Shown: positions 48,704-57,385, numbered from the stretch's first letter. The stretch: 61,365 bases of DNA from Akkermansia sp. (GCA_017399165.1 JAFQEF010000132.1:1-61365), one strand, 5' to 3'. Notes: generated by a model not told the origin, from the letters alone. A program made the numbers and translations.

Positions 48704-49696
48704 TCAGGGGGTGTTTATGAGATTTTTAAAAAGAATAATGCGGTGGGTGTCCCAATCTCTGATACGGCAATAGATGCCGTTGTGGAGATGTATGTTGCTT
48801 GATTCACAGCCGGGACAGGGGATGTATTTATCTGCTGGTCCGCCGTCTAAGCACAGGGATGCTCTGGCAAGTACGGTTCGGCAGGTATCAGGTACAACGC
48901 ATTTAAGCCCATCCATTTGCCACACATTCCAGGATATGATGTTAGCTATTTGTCTTGTTTCTTTTTTTGCGGGTATACGCCCGAATTTGGCTTGGAAGAA
49001 ATCCATGAAGGTGAAAAGAAGATTCTCACGAGCAAGTAATAAATTGTCTCCTTGCCATTCATAACCGTATACGCTTTTGTATGCGTAATTTGCCCATTTG
49101 TACCATTCCCTACAGGTAGATGTGTTTTCTGATACAACTCTGAGTTTTCTGTCAAGGATACCAATGCGATTAGAAACCGGAATGGATTTCCCTGTAGCGT
49201 TGTCGTATCTGCTTACGAGGTAAGGTGCTTCACCACATGCGATTTCTAAACGTCTGCTGAATATGTAGTCCTGCCACCTTTTCCCTAAGGTATCTGAAAA
49301 TTCTATTTTTGAGGTGTTGGTTATCCAGTTATTTTCGGATTCAGTATTAAAGACACCTTTTCTACCAAACCACGCTTCATCAACGAGGTTATTTTGACTG
49401 TTACATAACCAAGAGGGAGTAAAGACCTCTGCTTTATCACGTACACGAAAGCGTTGCTCTTTTAGTGATTTGCTGACTCTGGGGCGTATTATTCTACCAT
49501 ATTTACGCGTTATACAATGCACTCTTATTTCTTCACCATATAGGAAGTCTTCCCCGTGATTAGCGTAATCGTGAGTAGCCCATTTAATATTTTTTCCAGT
49601 GGTGCGATCGAGTAACAATAAATCCAGCAGCTTGGCATCGCGCTGTAAAATGTCATTTTCTTTAATATCAACAGAGTTGTCACTAACCGTACCCAT
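48704..49696 (-). CDS. Restriction-modification partner protein
   Basis: 330 residues. The pattern AEVFTPSWLCNSQNNLVDEAWFG..., RRLEIACGEAPYLVSRYD, GILDRKLRVVSEN and GYEWQGDNLLLARENLL recalls proteins annotated as restriction endonuclease subunit M that are encoded before helicase-methyltransferase fusions; no clear SAM or NPPY motif is present, so a methyltransferase role is doubtful. A C-terminal CPGC and nearby Cys residues could bind zinc. It is the first gene of the two-gene operon. A+T-rich codon use is shared with the fusion. It may help in target recognition or assembly. Confidence 0.75.
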   Translation of the reverse strand: MGTVSDNSVDIKENDILQRDAKLLDLLLLDRTTGKNIKWATHDYANHGEDFLYGEEIRVHCITRKYGRIIRPRVSKSLKEQRFRVRDKAEVFTPSWLCNSQNNLVDEAWFGRKGVFNTESENNWITNTSKIEFSDTLGKRWQDYIFSRRLEIACGEAPYLVSRYDNATGKSIPVSNRIGILDRKLRVVSENTSTCREWYKWANYAYKSVYGYEWQGDNLLLARENLLFTFMDFFQAKFGRIPAKKETRQIANIISWNVWQMDGLKCVVPDTCRTVLARASLCLDGGPADKYIPCPGCESSNIHLHNGIYCRIRDWDTHRIILFKNLINTP

Positions 49697-49705
49697 TACA
49701 GAGGC

Positions 49706-49734
49706 AGTATAGCTTAAAGGTTAGCAATTTTCAA
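49706..49734 (-). promoter_or_regulatory. Promoter of the restriction-modification operon
   Basis: -35 TTGAAA (49729-49734), 17-base spacer, -10 TATACT (49706-49711), nine bases upstream of the ATG. Confidence 0.65.
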
Positions 49735-49908
49735 GAAATATGTTTGCGTTATTGCTAAATCTCTTGTTTCGTGTATTATAAAATAATTTAATTACGGGTT
49801 GGATCGTTGAGTATGTCGAATTTTATTGCAGCTGGAATGATTGTGAAGCTGTGTTGATATTTAGCTTTGAGTCATTGCTATGTATGTTTTAGGGTGGACA
49901 ATAAAAAA

Positions 49909-49940
49909 CTCCCCCCGCTCGGGAGGCCGGGCGGGGGGAG
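49909..49940 (-). terminator. Terminator of the P-type ATPase operon
   Basis: 10-bp perfect stem CTCCCCCCGC / GCGGGGGGAG (49909-49918 with 49931-49940), followed on the minus strand by TTTTTT. The rest of 49735-49908 is A+T-rich with no gene seen. Confidence 0.88.
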
Positions 49941-49975
49941 GGAAGGAGGATGGGAATTAACGCTGCGGGGGCAGG

Positions 49976-52864
49976 TTAATTTTTGGCTCTGCCGATGGCG
50001 CGGATGAGCTCGCCGATGATGAGCACGGGGCAGGTGGCGGCGAGGAGGATGAGCCAGTCTGTAAGGGAGAGGTGGACGGTGCGGAAGACACCGCCGCCGA
50101 ACTCTACGGCGAGAACCTGGCCGATGAGGATGATGCCCATGATGGCCAGGAAAGCCTTGTTTGCAAAGAGCCCTGTGATGAAGCTGTTGTTGGTGCCGTA
50201 AACGCGGGCGTTAAACAGGTTCCAGAACTGCAGGAGCACAAAGCCGGTAAAGAGCATGGTGAGGGAGTGCCCGTAGTCTGCGCTGCCTTCTGCGGGCATG
50301 AGCTGAACGTAGGTAATGAGGGCGGCGATGAAGGTGAGGCCGAACCCGAGAATCCACTTGCTCATACCGGGGGTGATGATAAAGGCGAGCTTGTTGCGCG
50401 GGGGCATGTTCATGACATCATCACTGGGGGGCTCTGTGGCGAGGGCCAGGGCGGCAAAGGTATCCATAATGAGGTTGACCCAGAGCATCTGCGTGACGGT
50501 GAGGGGGAGATTGCAACCGATGAAGGGCCCCAGGGCGGCAATGCCGCAGGCCGCGACGTTGACGGTGAGCTGGAAGACGATGAACTTCTGGATGTTGCGG
50601 TAGAGGGAGCGCCCCCATTTAATGGCGCGTGTGATGCTGGTGAAGGAGTCATCGAGCAGGATGATGTCGGAAGCCTCCTTGGCGACGGAGGTGCCGGTGA
50701 TACCCATGGAGAGGCCTACATCTGCATGGTTGAGGGCGGGGGCATCGTTGGTGCCGTCTCCTGTTACGGCGACAACGTGGTGCTTGCTCTGCAAGGTGTT
50801 GACAAGGCGGAGCTTATCCATGGGTTTGGCGCGGGAGAGCACGCGCAAGTCGTTGACTTGGGCGGTGAGCTGCTCGTCTGTAAGGGCGCCGAACTCCTCG
50901 CCGGTGAGGACGGCGTTGGCGGGTATTTCACCCTCTGCGGGCAGCAGGCCGATTTCTCTGCCGATTTGGCAGGCGGTTTCTTTGTTGTCACCGGTTACAA
51001 TTTTGATGCCGACACCGGCGCGCAGGCAGGTGGCCACGGCGGCAGGAACATCGCTGCGGACGGGGTCCTGGATGACGAAGCAACCCATCCACACGAGGTC
51101 TGAGCATGCGGCTTTGATGGCATCTGCCGTTTCTGCATGGCCCTCTTTGTAGGCCAAGCCGAGCACGCGCATGGCTTTGCGCTGGGCGGTGGTGATGGTG
51201 TTGAGCAGGTCTGCACGCATGGCATCGTTAAGCTCTGCCCCGTATGCGGTGCTGCACATGGAGAGCACAAACTCGGGCGCGCCTTTCACAAAGATGGCAT
51301 CTTTGCCACCCAGAGCGGCAGAGGTGGCACAGGTGGCCATGAACTTGTTCATGGTGGTGAAGGGGAGCTGACCCACCATGTGGGTGTTTTTACGGATGGG
51401 CTCGTATTTGCAGCCGTTGTCGTTAAGGAACATGAGCATGGCACCCTCTGTCACGTTGCCCAGTACCTCACCGTTTTCATCGAGGTCTGCGGTGGAGTTG
51501 AGGGCAATGGCCTCTGCCAGTAAGGGGAAGATGGGGGCTTGGGCTTTTTGCTCGTTGACTTGGGGGAAGTGGCACTCACGCACGGTCATGCGGTTGGTGG
51601 TGAGGGTGCCGGTTTTATCTGAGCAAACAACGGTGGCAGCACCGATGGTTTCGCAGGCGTGCATTTTGCGCACCAGGTTGTTTTGTGCGGCCATTTTGCG
51701 CATGCTGTAAGCCAGGCTCAGGGTGACACTCATGGGCAGACCCTCGGGCACGGATACCACGATGAGGGTGATGGCAATCATGAAGTAGAGCAGAATGTTC
51801 TCTGCGGCTTGGGCGGTCATCCACGTGGCGGGGTCGTAGGTGATGTAGCCCAGTGAGCTGAGGCTGACAACCACGAGGCCGAAGATGATGCCACCGCCCA
51901 ACAGGCACAGCAACCAAGGCATGGCACCGCCCTTGCTGACTAATGCCGGGGCTTTGAGATTGACTTTAAAGTAGCTCAACAGTGTTTGCAGGGTGGGGAA
52001 CCACACACGCAGCATGGCTACGGCCACAGCGGCCAGCATGCCGAAGAAGAAGTACCATTGCCCGCAGCTCAGGGTGAAGATACCCAGCATGGTGTCTCTT
52101 ACGATGAGGGAGCTGAACAGGAACAAGGCTAAGCTGAACCCGATGACGCTGATGCCCTGGCAAAGGCCATCCAGCTGCAGGGTGAGGGGGGATTTCTCGC
52201 CGTTATCTTCAGAGGCGGCTCGGGCTACCTTGCCGATCTCTGTGGCATCGCCCACCTTGGTAACGCAGTAAATGCCGGTGCCCTCGGATACGAGCGTGCT
52301 GCGCAGCAGCAGGTTGGTGGGGTAGGCGCCGGGCAGTGCCTCCTCCTCTGCAGCGGGAGTTTTGAGCACGGGCTCTGACTCACCGGTGAGGGAGGCTTGG
52401 TTGATTTTGAGTGCAACGGCTTCTACCACAACGCCGTCCGCCGGGATTTCTTCACCCGTGCCGAGGGTAACGATGTCTCCCACCACGAGCTCGCTCTTGG
52501 GTACTTGGCAGTGTTTGCCGTCTCTTACCACGCGCACGGGGGCAACATCGCTCACGCGGTTGAGGATGTCGAACTCCTTGCCGGCTTTGTACTCATTGAT
52601 AAAGCCCACCACGGTGGCTAACAGTACGGCACCGATGATGCCTGCACTCTCAATCCAGCTGTGGCCGGGTACAAGCAATACGGGGATAAAGGAGATGATG
52701 GCCGCTACAATGAGGATGACAATGAGCGGGTCTGTAAACTTCTCCAGCAATTGAACCCACCACGGGTCGCGCTGGGGCGGGGTCATCATATTGCTGCCGT
52801 GCAGTTTGCGGCTTTCTTCCACTTGGGCGGAGGTGAGGCCGGTCTCGGGGTTGGTATATTTCAT
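49976..52864 (-). CDS. Calcium-transporting P-type ATPase (P2 type)
   Basis: 962 residues. The phosphorylated Asp416 lies in CSDKTGTLT. Other motifs: TGESEPV in the actuator domain, the PEGLP motif in transmembrane helix 4 (SVPEGLPMSVTL), KGAPE in the nucleotide domain and GDGTNDAPALNHADVG in the hinge. The N-terminal cation ATPase domain (NPETGLTSAQVEESR) and about ten transmembrane helices are present. The PEGLP form, rather than PEGIP or CPC, suits Ca2+ (PMCA-like or PacL-like) export, though Mn2+ cannot be excluded. It follows an ECF sigma factor gene by 29 bases, suggesting ion homeostasis under that factor. A strong terminator follows. Confidence 0.93.
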   Translation of the reverse strand: MKYTNPETGLTSAQVEESRKLHGSNMMTPPQRDPWWVQLLEKFTDPLIVILIVAAIISFIPVLLVPGHSWIESAGIIGAVLLATVVGFINEYKAGKEFDILNRVSDVAPVRVVRDGKHCQVPKSELVVGDIVTLGTGEEIPADGVVVEAVALKINQASLTGESEPVLKTPAAEEEALPGAYPTNLLLRSTLVSEGTGIYCVTKVGDATEIGKVARAASEDNGEKSPLTLQLDGLCQGISVIGFSLALFLFSSLIVRDTMLGIFTLSCGQWYFFFGMLAAVAVAMLRVWFPTLQTLLSYFKVNLKAPALVSKGGAMPWLLCLLGGGIIFGLVVVSLSSLGYITYDPATWMTAQAAENILLYFMIAITLIVVSVPEGLPMSVTLSLAYSMRKMAAQNNLVRKMHACETIGAATVVCSDKTGTLTTNRMTVRECHFPQVNEQKAQAPIFPLLAEAIALNSTADLDENGEVLGNVTEGAMLMFLNDNGCKYEPIRKNTHMVGQLPFTTMNKFMATCATSAALGGKDAIFVKGAPEFVLSMCSTAYGAELNDAMRADLLNTITTAQRKAMRVLGLAYKEGHAETADAIKAACSDLVWMGCFVIQDPVRSDVPAAVATCLRAGVGIKIVTGDNKETACQIGREIGLLPAEGEIPANAVLTGEEFGALTDEQLTAQVNDLRVLSRAKPMDKLRLVNTLQSKHHVVAVTGDGTNDAPALNHADVGLSMGITGTSVAKEASDIILLDDSFTSITRAIKWGRSLYRNIQKFIVFQLTVNVAACGIAALGPFIGCNLPLTVTQMLWVNLIMDTFAALALATEPPSDDVMNMPPRNKLAFIITPGMSKWILGFGLTFIAALITYVQLMPAEGSADYGHSLTMLFTGFVLLQFWNLFNARVYGTNNSFITGLFANKAFLAIMGIILIGQVLAVEFGGGVFRTVHLSLTDWLILLAATCPVLIIGELIRAIGRAKN

Positions 52865-52893
52865 AAGCGGTTATGGTGGTATGTTGAAAGGGG

Positions 52894-53499
52894 TCAGATT
52901 TCATCTGCCAGCAGCCCTTGTAGCTGCTTGTGGGCGTAGTGGAGGCGGGAGCGCAGGGTGCCCTCCGAGATATTGAGGATTTTTGCGATTTCGGGGTAAG
53001 ACATGCCGGCAATATCGCAGAGGGTGACTACCTCCTGATGGCTGGGGGAGAGCTGGCTGATGGCGCGGCGGAGCTTGCGGCGCAGGTCTTTAATGTAGGC
53101 ACCGCGCACGGGGTCTGCCTCCTTAGAGGTGTCGGCCAGTTCATCATTTTTTTCATGCTGGTTGCCGTTTTCATCATCATCTATGCACTCGGTGCGCTCT
53201 CTTTTGCGCTTGCGTATAAAGTTGCGTGCATTGTTGGCGGCAATGGTGTAAAGCCAGGTGTAAAAGGCACTTTGACCGTTAAAATAACGCAGGGAGTGGT
53301 ATGCCTTGAGAAAGGATTCCTGGGCAACGTCGTAGGCATCCGCCTCGGAGCCGAGCATTTGGTAGAGCATGACATGCAGCTTGCGGCTGTGGCGGCGAGT
53401 GAGTTCATCAAAGGCGCGAGTTTTCCCCTTGAGGGTAAGGGCAATGAGCTCCTCATCTTCAAGTTCACTATAACTTGCTGCGTCTTTTTCGGTGTTCAT
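52894..53499 (-). CDS. ECF-type RNA polymerase sigma factor
   Basis: 201 residues. Region 2 (about 25-95): AFDELTRRHSRKLHVMLYQML, DAYDVAQESFLKAYHSLRYF, FYTWLYTIAANNARNFIRKRKR. Region 4 (about 140-195): LSPSHQEVVTLCDIAGMSYPEIAKILNISEGTLRSRLHYAHKQL. The linker between them is unusually acidic (DDDENGNQHEKNDE). No anti-sigma gene follows; the next gene is the Ca2+-type ATPase, 29 bases on. A 61-base hairpin-forming inverted repeat lies just upstream (53535-53595). Autoregulation is possible but no promoter of its own was found. Confidence 0.94.
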   Translation of the reverse strand: MNTEKDAASYSELEDEELIALTLKGKTRAFDELTRRHSRKLHVMLYQMLGSEADAYDVAQESFLKAYHSLRYFNGQSAFYTWLYTIAANNARNFIRKRKRERTECIDDDENGNQHEKNDELADTSKEADPVRGAYIKDLRRKLRRAISQLSPSHQEVVTLCDIAGMSYPEIAKILNISEGTLRSRLHYAHKQLQGLLADEI

Positions 53500-53534
53500 G
53501 GAATTTTGTAGGGGGGCGGGGAGTTGGGATTTTT

Positions 53535-53595
53535 CAATTTACAACCTGCGGTTCGCAATTTTTAATTTGAATTGTTGGGTTGCAGTTGTAAATTG
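53535..53595. repeat. Inverted repeat upstream of the sigma factor gene
   Basis: Arms CAATTTACAACCTGC (53535-53549) and GCAGTTGTAAATTG (53582-53595) pair with one bulged base; the loop holds a further CAATT/AATTG stem. It stands 36 bases from the sigma factor start. A similar TAAATTGTACATTGTAAAT stretch occurs at 35-52. Confidence 0.65.
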
Positions 53596-53614
53596 GCTTT
53601 ATATTGAGGTGATA

Positions 53615-53642
53615 AGCCCCGCCCGCAGATGTGGGCGGGGCT
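53615..53642 (-). terminator. Hairpin terminator after purF
   Basis: 10-bp stem AGCCCCGCCC / GGGCGGGGCT (53615-53624 with 53633-53642), 20 bases after the purF stop; the U-tract is short. Confidence 0.7.
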
Positions 53643-53661
53643 AAAAGGGGGTATTTATATA

Positions 53662-55551
53662 TCAGAGTTTGTACTCGCGTTTGTCGCGGCGTTCAAACCA
53701 GTCAATAAAGGCCTTGTTTACAGTGGTGTAACCGCCGGGGGTGGGGTAGTCACCGCTGAAATACCAGTCACCACAAGCACCTTCTATGGCGTTGTGCAAG
53801 CCCTCCATGCTTTGGTATACAACCTGTATAATGCAGGGGCTGTTGTCCGGCGTGACCATGCGGGATACCTCGGCCGTGATTTCATCTGCCGTAAAGGGCT
53901 CGTAGATTTTCTTGACGGGGTTGGTGCGCTGTGCTGGCGGCAGGGTGAGCTGGTGCTTGCACTCCTCGTACACATCGATAATACGGGTGTACATGCCCTG
54001 CTTTTTAAGCAGGCTGATGGCGGCCTGGAAGGCAATGAACTTGCCCATCTCGCTCATGTCTATGCCGTAGCAGTCCGGGTAGCGAACTTGCGGGGCAGAG
54101 GAGGCTATCACAATCTTGCGGGCTTTGGAGCGTGCCAACAAGCGCAATAAGCTCATTTTGAGCGTAGTGCCGCGTACAATGGAGTCATCTATAGCGACAA
54201 GTACTTCATCCTCTCCCACGGCTCCGTAGGTAAGGTCATACACCATGGCGGCAAGTTGCTTGCGGCTGCTTTCCTCTGAGATGAAGGTGCGCAGTTTGAT
54301 GTCTTTGTGGGCAATTTTTTCTGCACGGGGCCAGCGGCGGAGGATGAGCTCGTTGATGAGCTCCTCGCTCATGGTGCCCTCTTTGTAGGCTTTGATCATG
54401 GCCTCTGTCACCTTGTGGCGGCGGTAGGCGCGCAGCCCCTCTAACAGGCCGTAGTAAGATACCTCTGCCGTGTTGGGGATGAAGGTGATAGCCGCCTTGG
54501 AGAGATTGCCGTCCAAACTGGCTACTACTTGCTCTGTAAGGTTAGCACCCAAGGCTTTACGCTCTCGGTAGATGACGGGGTCGTTACCGCGGGAGGTGTA
54601 AACATCCTCAAAGCAGCAGGGCTTGAACTCACCCGGTGTGGTGTACTTGTCTATCTTGATTTGGCCGTCGCGCTTCACAACAATCATGTTGCCGGCGGGC
54701 AGCTCTTTTACCTCTTCCTCTTCCACCTCCATGACACTCATGAGCGGCACGCGCTCGCTGGCAATGGCCAAGTACTCGTCCGTCAGAATATAGTGGCAGT
54801 GGCGTATGCCGTTCGGGTCTCTCATGCAGAAGAAGTCTCCGTTGCCCACGGCCCCGGTGAGGCAATAGCCGCCGTCCCAGTCTCGGGAGGCTTTGCTGAT
54901 GATGTCGAAGAGGTCGAGCTCTGCGGAGATGATATGCGGTATCTCTTGCCCGTCCACTTTTTTATCTCTCAGGCTGCGGTAAATGTCGGTATGGGCTTCA
55001 TCCAGATAATAGCCCACTTCTTCCATGAGGGTTTGAATGGCGGTGCCGAACACGGGGTGTTGCCCACGGGAGATGAGTTTTTGATGCAGCTCCTCCAAGT
55101 TGGTAATACCCATATCCCCCTGTAACATGAGGGTACGGGTGGTCCAGTTGGTGCGGCGCATGTAGGGGTGGCAGCTGCCTTCATCATACTGCACGCCACT
55201 GGTGCCGTAAAGCAGGTGCCCCATGAGCACCTCGCCGCCGAAGTTGAAATGGCTCTTGTATGACTCGGAGTCAAGCCCTTTGATGAGCCCTTTATCGCGC
55301 AGCTCCTTAAGGTTGCGCTGTTGGTCTGAGAAAATGGAGGTAACGGCGTTGGCAGAGGCATTGCGGGAGCGGAAGATGTAGGGCTCACCCAACGGCATGT
55401 TGAGTTTGATACAGCCTATACCCGCGCCGTCTTGCCCACGGTTGTGCTGTTTCTCCATGAGCAGAAACAGCTTGTTGAAGGCCCACTCGGGCGAGCCGTA
55501 CTTCTCAGCAAAGTATGAGAGCGGCTTGAGGAGTCTGATTGCTGCAGACAT
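53662..55551 (-). CDS. purF: Amidophosphoribosyltransferase, long form, lacking the Cys nucleophile
   Basis: 629 residues, the long PurF form seen in Bacteroidetes-like organisms. It would make phosphoribosylamine from PRPP and glutamine, the first step of purine synthesis. The PRPP loop is intact (VAIDDSIVRGTTLK), as are NRGQDGAG and the C-terminal domain. The glutaminase half is degenerate: the mature enzyme normally begins with Cys-Gly, but here the N-terminus is MSAAIRLLKPL. An in-frame stop 22 codons or fewer upstream excludes a longer Cys-starting form. The NG-type oxyanion motif reads LQGDMGITN. It follows purM by 21 bases. Confidence 0.88.
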   Translation of the reverse strand: MSAAIRLLKPLSYFAEKYGSPEWAFNKLFLLMEKQHNRGQDGAGIGCIKLNMPLGEPYIFRSRNASANAVTSIFSDQQRNLKELRDKGLIKGLDSESYKSHFNFGGEVLMGHLLYGTSGVQYDEGSCHPYMRRTNWTTRTLMLQGDMGITNLEELHQKLISRGQHPVFGTAIQTLMEEVGYYLDEAHTDIYRSLRDKKVDGQEIPHIISAELDLFDIISKASRDWDGGYCLTGAVGNGDFFCMRDPNGIRHCHYILTDEYLAIASERVPLMSVMEVEEEEVKELPAGNMIVVKRDGQIKIDKYTTPGEFKPCCFEDVYTSRGNDPVIYRERKALGANLTEQVVASLDGNLSKAAITFIPNTAEVSYYGLLEGLRAYRRHKVTEAMIKAYKEGTMSEELINELILRRWPRAEKIAHKDIKLRTFISEESSRKQLAAMVYDLTYGAVGEDEVLVAIDDSIVRGTTLKMSLLRLLARSKARKIVIASSAPQVRYPDCYGIDMSEMGKFIAFQAAISLLKKQGMYTRIIDVYEECKHQLTLPPAQRTNPVKKIYEPFTADEITAEVSRMVTPDNSPCIIQVVYQSMEGLHNAIEGACGDWYFSGDYPTPGGYTTVNKAFIDWFERRDKREYKL

Positions 55552-55572
55552 AATGTTGTGTGGGTTAGGTGG

Positions 55573-56571
55573 TTATTTGCGTACGCTTACCTTAATGCCT
55601 TTGCCCTCTCTCATGGTGCCTATCACCGTGCCGCCGGGGCCTGCCTTGCATGCGGTTTCCACTTGGTCCGGCTTGACGATGGCCACCCAGCCAATACCCA
55701 TGTTGAAGGTGTGGAAGCGGTCCTCTGCATCCACAAACTCCAGTACTTTCTGCACGGGGGCGTTGTCCCAGTAGGGGATTTCGAGGTCGGCACCCTTGTC
55801 ACCCAAGAATCTCTCCAGGTTCTCCGGCAGGCCTCCACCGGTAATGTGAGCGTATGCCTTGGGGGTGATGCCGAGCTTGCGCATGTCGTACACCACGTCA
55901 TGGTACAGGCGGGTGGGGGCAAGCAGGGCGCGCAGCTCATCCTCGGTGAGCAGGTCGGGGTTTTGGGCAAGAATGCGGCGTACCAAGCTCCAGCCGTTGG
56001 CGTGGAAACCATCGCTGGGGTAGCCCACCAGTACATCACCTACCTCAACCTGAGAGGGATCTATCATTTGGCTCTTTTCAACACAACCGATGCTGAAACC
56101 GGCCATTTCTACAAGATTTTCGGGCACTACACCGGGCATTTCTGCGGTTTCGCCACCGGCGAGGATGCAGTTGCAGCTCTCCAGATAGTCGCACATGCCG
56201 GCTACCAGGCGCGTAATGCGGGGGCGCTCTGCCTCAAGGTTGGAGATACCCAGGTAGTCCAAGAACACCAGCGGGTCACCGCCGGTGGTGAGAATATCGT
56301 TCACGTTCATGGCTACCAAGTCTTTACCGGCTGTCTCCAGCATGTCCATCTCAAAGAGGACCTCGGTTTTGGTGCCAACGCCGTCTGTTCCTGTTACGAT
56401 AACGGGTTCTTTATAGGAGGAGAGGTCGTAAGCGGCTGCAAACAAACCAAAGGCGTTGCAGAGCTGACGGTTTTTTTGCGTGCGCTTAACGTGCGCGCTG
56501 ATGTCACTGACAAAAGACTGTGCCTCAATGGTGTCGACACCGGATTGCTTATATGTGAGATTACCGGACAT
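55573..56571 (-). CDS. purM: Phosphoribosylformylglycinamidine cyclo-ligase (AIR synthetase)
   Basis: 332 residues. It makes 5-aminoimidazole ribotide from formylglycinamidine ribotide with ATP, in the cytoplasm. GTDGVGTKTEVLFEM and MNVNDILTTGGDPLVFLDY are the ATP-binding and metal motifs; AGGETAEMPG and GYPSDGFHANGWSLVR, THITGGGLPEN confirm the family. It is the first gene of purM-purF. The promoter (56601-56629) has a perfect -10 box. Purine synthesis would need the other pur genes elsewhere. Confidence 0.96.
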   Translation of the reverse strand: MSGNLTYKQSGVDTIEAQSFVSDISAHVKRTQKNRQLCNAFGLFAAAYDLSSYKEPVIVTGTDGVGTKTEVLFEMDMLETAGKDLVAMNVNDILTTGGDPLVFLDYLGISNLEAERPRITRLVAGMCDYLESCNCILAGGETAEMPGVVPENLVEMAGFSIGCVEKSQMIDPSQVEVGDVLVGYPSDGFHANGWSLVRRILAQNPDLLTEDELRALLAPTRLYHDVVYDMRKLGITPKAYAHITGGGLPENLERFLGDKGADLEIPYWDNAPVQKVLEFVDAEDRFHTFNMGIGWVAIVKPDQVETACKAGPGGTVIGTMREGKGIKVSVRK

Positions 56572-56600
56572 AGTAAGAGTGAATACGTGGATTCACGCGC

Positions 56601-56629
56601 ATTATACTCGCTTTTCCCTGTTTTGGCAA
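56601..56629 (-). promoter_or_regulatory. Promoter of purM-purF
   Basis: -35 TTGCCA (56624-56629), 17-base spacer, -10 TATAAT (56601-56606). The leader is about 22-29 nt and includes GTGAATCCACGTATTCAC, an imperfect dyad that might bind a regulator. Confidence 0.72.
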
Positions 56630-56684
56630 GCCGTAATTTTTTAGTGCCCTCTATTTGTTGCAGATGATGAGGCGCGTGTTTGTT

Positions 56685-57347
56685 TCAGTCTGCCCCGTTT
56701 TCGGCTGTTAATTGCTCGATTTCTTTTTTGAGGAGGGAGCCGATGCGGTGGCGTGCAAGGTATACTTGTGCCAGGCTTACACCCAGTTTGCGGCGCACCT
56801 CTGCCGTACTCATGCCGCGCAGTACACAGTAGTCAAAAATCTGAAATTGTTTGGGGTTTACCTGCATTTTAACACGCTCTGTGGCGGCTTTAATGAGGTT
56901 GCGCTGCCACTCGCGCTCCCATACGCGTTCAAAGCTTTCCGCATTCAGGTCGGGCAGGGCGGTAATATCCGGTACAGGGGAGGAGTCATCCCCACGGGGA
57001 GGGGCGGTTTCAAGGGGGCGTTTGGCCAAGCTGTCTTTGATACGCCAGCGTGTGATGTTCCATAACCATTTTTTGAAGGAGCCTTTTTGCGGGTCATACC
57101 CGCCGTTTCGGCTTTGCTTGGCAATGGTTAATACGGTTTCTTGCACGGTATCCCATGCTTCATCGTCTCTCAGCCCGGCTTGTTTGGCTACGGCAAATAT
57201 CAAGCGCCAATAGGTGCGGTAAAATTCATCCCAGCTGCGCTGGTCTTGCCAGTCGTGTAGTCTGGCTATCAAACTACGCCTCGTGCGGTCGGCGTACTTT
57301 TCCAGCTCGCCGTCATCAGGGCTCTTCCATGGTAGTTCTTCTTGCAC
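56685..57347 (-). CDS. ECF-type sigma factor, planctomycete/verrucomicrobial kind
   Basis: 220 residues from a GTG at 57347. That start is chosen because the promoter -10 box ends nine bases before it; a TTG at 57356 overlaps the likely transcription start, and no ATG exists. Region 2: SWDEFYRTYWRLIFAVAKQAGLRDDEAWDTVQETVLTI, FKKWLWNITRWRIKDSL. Region 4: NPKQFQIFDYCVLRGMSTAEVRRKLGVSLAQVYLARHRI. A 30-residue proline-rich linker separates the regions. This pattern is typical of sigma factors expanded in Planctomycetes and Verrucomicrobia. It is monocistronic; its target genes are unknown. Confidence 0.88.
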   Translation of the reverse strand: MQEELPWKSPDDGELEKYADRTRRSLIARLHDWQDQRSWDEFYRTYWRLIFAVAKQAGLRDDEAWDTVQETVLTIAKQSRNGGYDPQKGSFKKWLWNITRWRIKDSLAKRPLETAPPRGDDSSPVPDITALPDLNAESFERVWEREWQRNLIKAATERVKMQVNPKQFQIFDYCVLRGMSTAEVRRKLGVSLAQVYLARHRIGSLLKKEIEQLTAENGAD

Positions 57348-57356
57348 GTGCCTCAA

Positions 57357-57385
57357 CTTCTACCATATTTATGTTGTTTTGGCAA
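57357..57385 (-). promoter_or_regulatory. Promoter of the second sigma factor gene
   Basis: -35 TTGCCA (57380-57385), 17-base spacer, -10 TAGAAG (57357-57362). It sits directly upstream of the proposed GTG start. Confidence 0.6.

Noticed and set aside
50072..51103. 343-codon plus-strand frame opposite the P-type ATPase
   Set aside because: The Gly/Glu/Val-rich translation is a composition artefact; the ATPase motifs on the minus strand are decisive.
52894..53499. Anti-sigma gene downstream of the sigma factor
   Set aside because: The next gene is a full P-type ATPase; no small membrane anti-sigma protein fits in the 29-base gap.
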